Below are positions 15,062 to 16,904 of a stretch of 16,904 nt of DNA, one piece after another (position 1 is the first letter of the stretch; the number at the start of each line of letters is the position of its first letter). The notes below the pieces were generated by a model that ran no database searches, was not told where the DNA came from, and worked only from the letters and a program-made list of their open reading frames with translations. The DNA is from CAYMLL01 sp964390645 (GTDB lineage Bacteria; Planctomycetota; UBA8108), in contig CAYMLL010000161.1 of the NCBI GenBank assembly GCA_964390645.1, positions 1 to 16,904 of the forward strand, given 5' to 3'. Made by a program: the position numbers and the translations under genes.

Positions 15062-15409
15062 GTGGGTAGCACTGTGTTTGACGATGAGATGCTGACCATC
15101 GAGGAACTCGCTGCGTATCTCAAGCTCAAGCCCCAGACCATCTACAAGTGGGCCCAGACCGGCAAGGTACCGGGCGGCAAGTTCGGCAAGGAATGGCGGT
15201 TTCGTCGCTCGACCATCGAGCGCTGGATCGACAGTCAGATTCCCGCACTCCCCGGGAGCGACGATGAGCCCGGCGGTGATGGCCTGGCGACCCAATCCAC
15301 GAAGAGATCCACCAAGCGAACCTCGAAGAAGCCGAAGAGTGCCACCAGCGACGAGGCCGGCGAGACCGAGGCCGGCGAGACCGAGGCCGGCGGGCCGTCG
15401 CGGAACTGA
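15062..15409 (+). CDS. Excisionase/MerR-like helix-turn-helix DNA-binding protein
   Basis: The product is about 115 residues from GTG 15062; GTG 15074 and ATG 15089 are alternatives and no strong ribosome site decides. Residues 10-58 are the HTH_17 excisionase-type winged helix: MLTIEELAAYLKLKPQTIYK, then WAQTGKVPGGKFGKEWRF, RRSTIERWI. This fold binds DNA in excisionases and many small regulators. The tail (about 66-115) is disordered-looking and bipartite: a Lys/Ser/Thr stretch (STKRSTKRTSKKPK) that could add non-specific DNA contacts, then an acidic TEAGE repeat. No integrase or phage gene is nearby, so a regulatory or nucoid role fits better than excision, though that is inference. It has its own promoter. 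Confidence 0.85.
   Translation: MGSTVFDDEMLTIEELAAYLKLKPQTIYKWAQTGKVPGGKFGKEWRFRRSTIERWIDSQIPALPGSDDEPGGDGLATQSTKRSTKRTSKKPKSATSDEAGETEAGETEAGGPSRN
15353..15392 (+). repeat. 15-base tandem repeat in the helix-turn-helix gene tail
   Basis: The unit GAGGCCGGCGAGACC occurs at 15353-15367 and 15368-15382, followed by a partial copy to 15392. It encodes E-A-G-E-T repeats at the C-terminus. Being a multiple of three, it can expand or contract without a frameshift. Confidence 0.85.
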
Positions 15410-15434
15410 TCTCCGGTCGACCTTCGGGCTGTCG

Positions 15435-15478
15435 CTGAGCTGACGGATCTCGGGAGAGAGGATCTCGGGGGAGCTCAG
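15435..15478. repeat. Inverted repeat enclosing a direct repeat, upstream of the xylulokinase
   Basis: CTGAGCT (15435-15441) is complementary to AGCTCAG (15472-15478). Between them GGATCTCGGG occurs twice (15445-15454 and 15460-15469), 15 bases apart. Two like-oriented sites within a stem could be a regulator-binding site or a weak terminator of the upstream gene. Function is not shown. Confidence 0.4.
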
Positions 15479-15501
15479 AGAGCGGACGCGGCGCTCCACG
15501 C

Positions 15502-15525
15502 TCGGACAATTGCGTGCTCGTCCGA
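15502..15525. repeat. Inverted repeat before the xylulokinase ribosome site
   Basis: TCGGAC (15502-15507) and GTCCGA (15520-15525) form a 6-base inverted repeat with a 12-base spacer holding AATTGCGTGCTC. It lies about 20 bases before the AGGAG ribosome site, where an operator or leader hairpin could act. Significance by eye is low. Confidence 0.3.
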
Positions 15526-15557
15526 TCCGAGAGGAGCCGAACCAGGAGACAGCCGGG

Positions 15558-16904
15558 ATGCCGATCTATCTGGGGCTCGACTCGAGCACGCAGAGCCTTA
15601 CCGCGATCGCGATCCAGGTCGACGCGTCGATACGGCGCGTCGTCTACCAGGGCGCGCTGCGCTTCGACGAGGACTTCCCCGCGTACGGTACGGTCAACGG
15701 CGTGCTGCCGAATGACGATCCGCTGACGGCCCACTCCTCTCCTCTCGTCTGGGCCGATGCGCTCGACAGGGTGCTCGGGCTCGTGGCCAGGGAAGGCGGG
15801 TTCGATATCGCGGACCTCGCGGCCATCGCCGGCTCCGGGCAGCAGCACGGCAGCGTCTACCTCGGCAGCTCGGCCACGTCGGTCTTGCGGTCGCTCGACT
15901 CGTCGCGTGCACTCGTCGACCAGCTCGATGGGATCTTCACGCGTGCGACCTCGCCGATCTGGATGGACTCGAGCACCGGCGCGCACTGTCAGGAGATCGA
16001 GGCTGCTGTCGGCGGCCCGCGATCGCGCGCCGAGCTCACCGGCTCGAAGGCCTTCGAGCGCTTCACCGGTCCGCAGATCCGCAAGTTCTGCAAGGACGAG
16101 GAGCTTGCCTACGCGTCGACCGACCGAATTCACCTGGTGAGTTCCTTCATGGCGACTCTTCTGGCCGGCAAGCACGCGCCGATCGATCCTGGCGACGGCG
16201 CGGGTATGAACCTCATGGACCTCGCGAAAAAGAGCTGGGCTCCGGCGGCCCTCGACGCGACCGCCCCCGGTCTCGCTGCGAAGCTGCCGGAGCTGCACGA
16301 GTCGTCCTCCATCGTCGGTACGATCGCGCCGTACTGGGCGGAGCGACACGGGCTGCCCGGGAACACCCGCGTCGTCGCGTGGTCCGGCGACAATCCCTGC
16401 AGCCTCGTCGGGGTCGGCCTGGTCTCGCCGGGACGCATCGCGATTTCGCTCGGGACGAGCGACACGCTCTTCGGCTATCTGCCCGAGGCACGCGTCGACC
16501 CGGCCGCGGAGGGGCACGCGTTCGGCGCCCCGACCGGCGACTACATGAGCCTGATCTGCTTCAAGAACGGCTCCCTCGCGCGCGAGAAGATCTGCGAGGC
16601 CTTCGATCTCGGCTGGGATGGGTTCTCGGCGCACCTGCGCGATACGCCCGTGGGTAACAACGGGGCCATCTTCTTGCCGTGGTTTGAGCCGGAGATCACG
16701 CCGAACGTCGTCGACGCCGGCGTACGCCGCTACGCCCTCGGGGAGAAGGACGCGCCGGGTCACGTGCGTGGCGTCGTCGAGGCCCAGATGATGTCGATGT
16801 CCGTCCACTCACGGTGGATGGGTGTGGCCCCGAGGGCGATTTACGCGACGGGGGGCGCGGGGTGCACCCGCGCGAGCCGCCAGGTGATGGCGCGGGGCTG
16901 CGGC
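15558..16904 (+). CDS. xylB: Xylulokinase, eukaryotic XYLB-like FGGY kinase, 3' end missing
   Basis: 449 codons are present and the gene runs off the right edge; roughly 50 or more residues are missing. The ATG follows AGGAG with a 9-base spacer. FGGY-kinase landmarks are YLGLDSSTQS (D8) at the N-terminal phosphate loop, GSGQQHGSVYL (Q95-H97), PIWMDSST (D137), the catalytic-base segment AWSGDNPCSL (D278), and ISLGTSDTLF (G299) for adenosine binding. The stretch YMSLICFKNGSLAREKIC, then WDGFSAHL and EITPNVV, recalls animal XYLB more than the E. coli enzyme. Xylulokinase phosphorylates D-xylulose to xylulose-5-phosphate for the pentose phosphate pathway. The last ~45 bases give TGGAGCTRASRQVMARGCG where the family expects TGGASxNREILQVMADVFG, so sequence near the edge looks error-prone. 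Another pentulose substrate remains possible. Confidence 0.9.
   Translation, partial: MPIYLGLDSSTQSLTAIAIQVDASIRRVVYQGALRFDEDFPAYGTVNGVLPNDDPLTAHSSPLVWADALDRVLGLVAREGGFDIADLAAIAGSGQQHGSVYLGSSATSVLRSLDSSRALVDQLDGIFTRATSPIWMDSSTGAHCQEIEAAVGGPRSRAELTGSKAFERFTGPQIRKFCKDEELAYASTDRIHLVSSFMATLLAGKHAPIDPGDGAGMNLMDLAKKSWAPAALDATAPGLAAKLPELHESSSIVGTIAPYWAERHGLPGNTRVVAWSGDNPCSLVGVGLVSPGRIAISLGTSDTLFGYLPEARVDPAAEGHAFGAPTGDYMSLICFKNGSLAREKICEAFDLGWDGFSAHLRDTPVGNNGAIFLPWFEPEITPNVVDAGVRRYALGEKDAPGHVRGVVEAQMMSMSVHSRWMGVAPRAIYATGGAGCTRASRQVMARGCG

Noticed and set aside
15353..15392. CRISPR-like or mobile repeat
   Set aside because: It is a short in-frame 15-base tandem repeat within a protein tail, with no spacers.
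15126..16808. Long minus-strand frame of 560 codons
   Set aside because: Antisense to the xylulokinase and helix-turn-helix genes, with no domain and low-complexity Arg-rich ends.
1..16904. tRNA, rRNA, insertion sequence or defence island
   Set aside because: No cloverleaf, rRNA core, transposase, terminal repeats or defence-type genes could be recognised on either strand.

Overview
The window is a very GC-rich bacterial contig segment that most resembles Planctomycetota. The case rests on gene content: a formylglycine-type sulfatase beside a DUF1501 protein, a second DUF1501 protein, a DUF3500 protein, several twin-arginine signals, a small coiled-coil protein of a type I associate with planctomycetes, and large secreted multi-module proteins. 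It looks like a draft or metagenomic assembly, because it holds one 100-N scaffold gap and two 10-N gaps. G-rich tracts beside two of the gap regions, and the last ~45 bases, look like sequencing error.

Layout. (1) 1-3220, minus strand: the start of a Tat-exported protein that runs off the left edge, a sulfatase, and a DUF1501 protein cut at its C-terminus by the 100-N gap. A strong palindromic hairpin sits directly after the sulfatase stop. (2) 3354-5855: a plus-strand Tat-exported DUF3500 protein converging on a second, minus-strand Tat-exported DUF1501 protein. (3) 5968-9594, plus: one very large secreted protein of about 1208 residues. It joins a calcineurin-like phosphoesterase, a Kelch beta-propeller, a GH32/GH43-like sugar-hydrolase propeller and a C-terminal beta-sandwich. 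(4) 9723-12989, minus: a small two-helix membrane protein, a small coiled-coil protein interrupted by a gap, and a BamA/Omp85 outer-membrane assembly protein with five POTRA domains. (5) 13186-16904, plus: ispG (MEP isoprenoid pathway) behind a near-consensus promoter and a leader hairpin, a Tsr3-like (DUF367) rRNA aminocarboxypropyltransferase candidate, an excisionase-type helix-turn-helix protein with its own promoter, and a xylulokinase that resembles the eukaryotic XYLB type and runs off the right edge.

How the genes fit together. The left half is export-oriented catabolic or envelope cargo: sulfatase, DUF1501, DUF3500 and the fusion protein. All carry Tat or Sec-like signals, which suggests processing of sulfated or phosphorylated extracellular material; the substrate is not visible from sequence. 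The right half is housekeeping (outer-membrane biogenesis, isoprenoid synthesis, probable RNA modification) plus a pentulose kinase. I see no mobile element, CRISPR array, rRNA or tRNA gene, and no classical defence island. The least ordinary items are the four-module secreted fusion, the bacterial Tsr3-like protein next to ispG, and the structured ispG leader.
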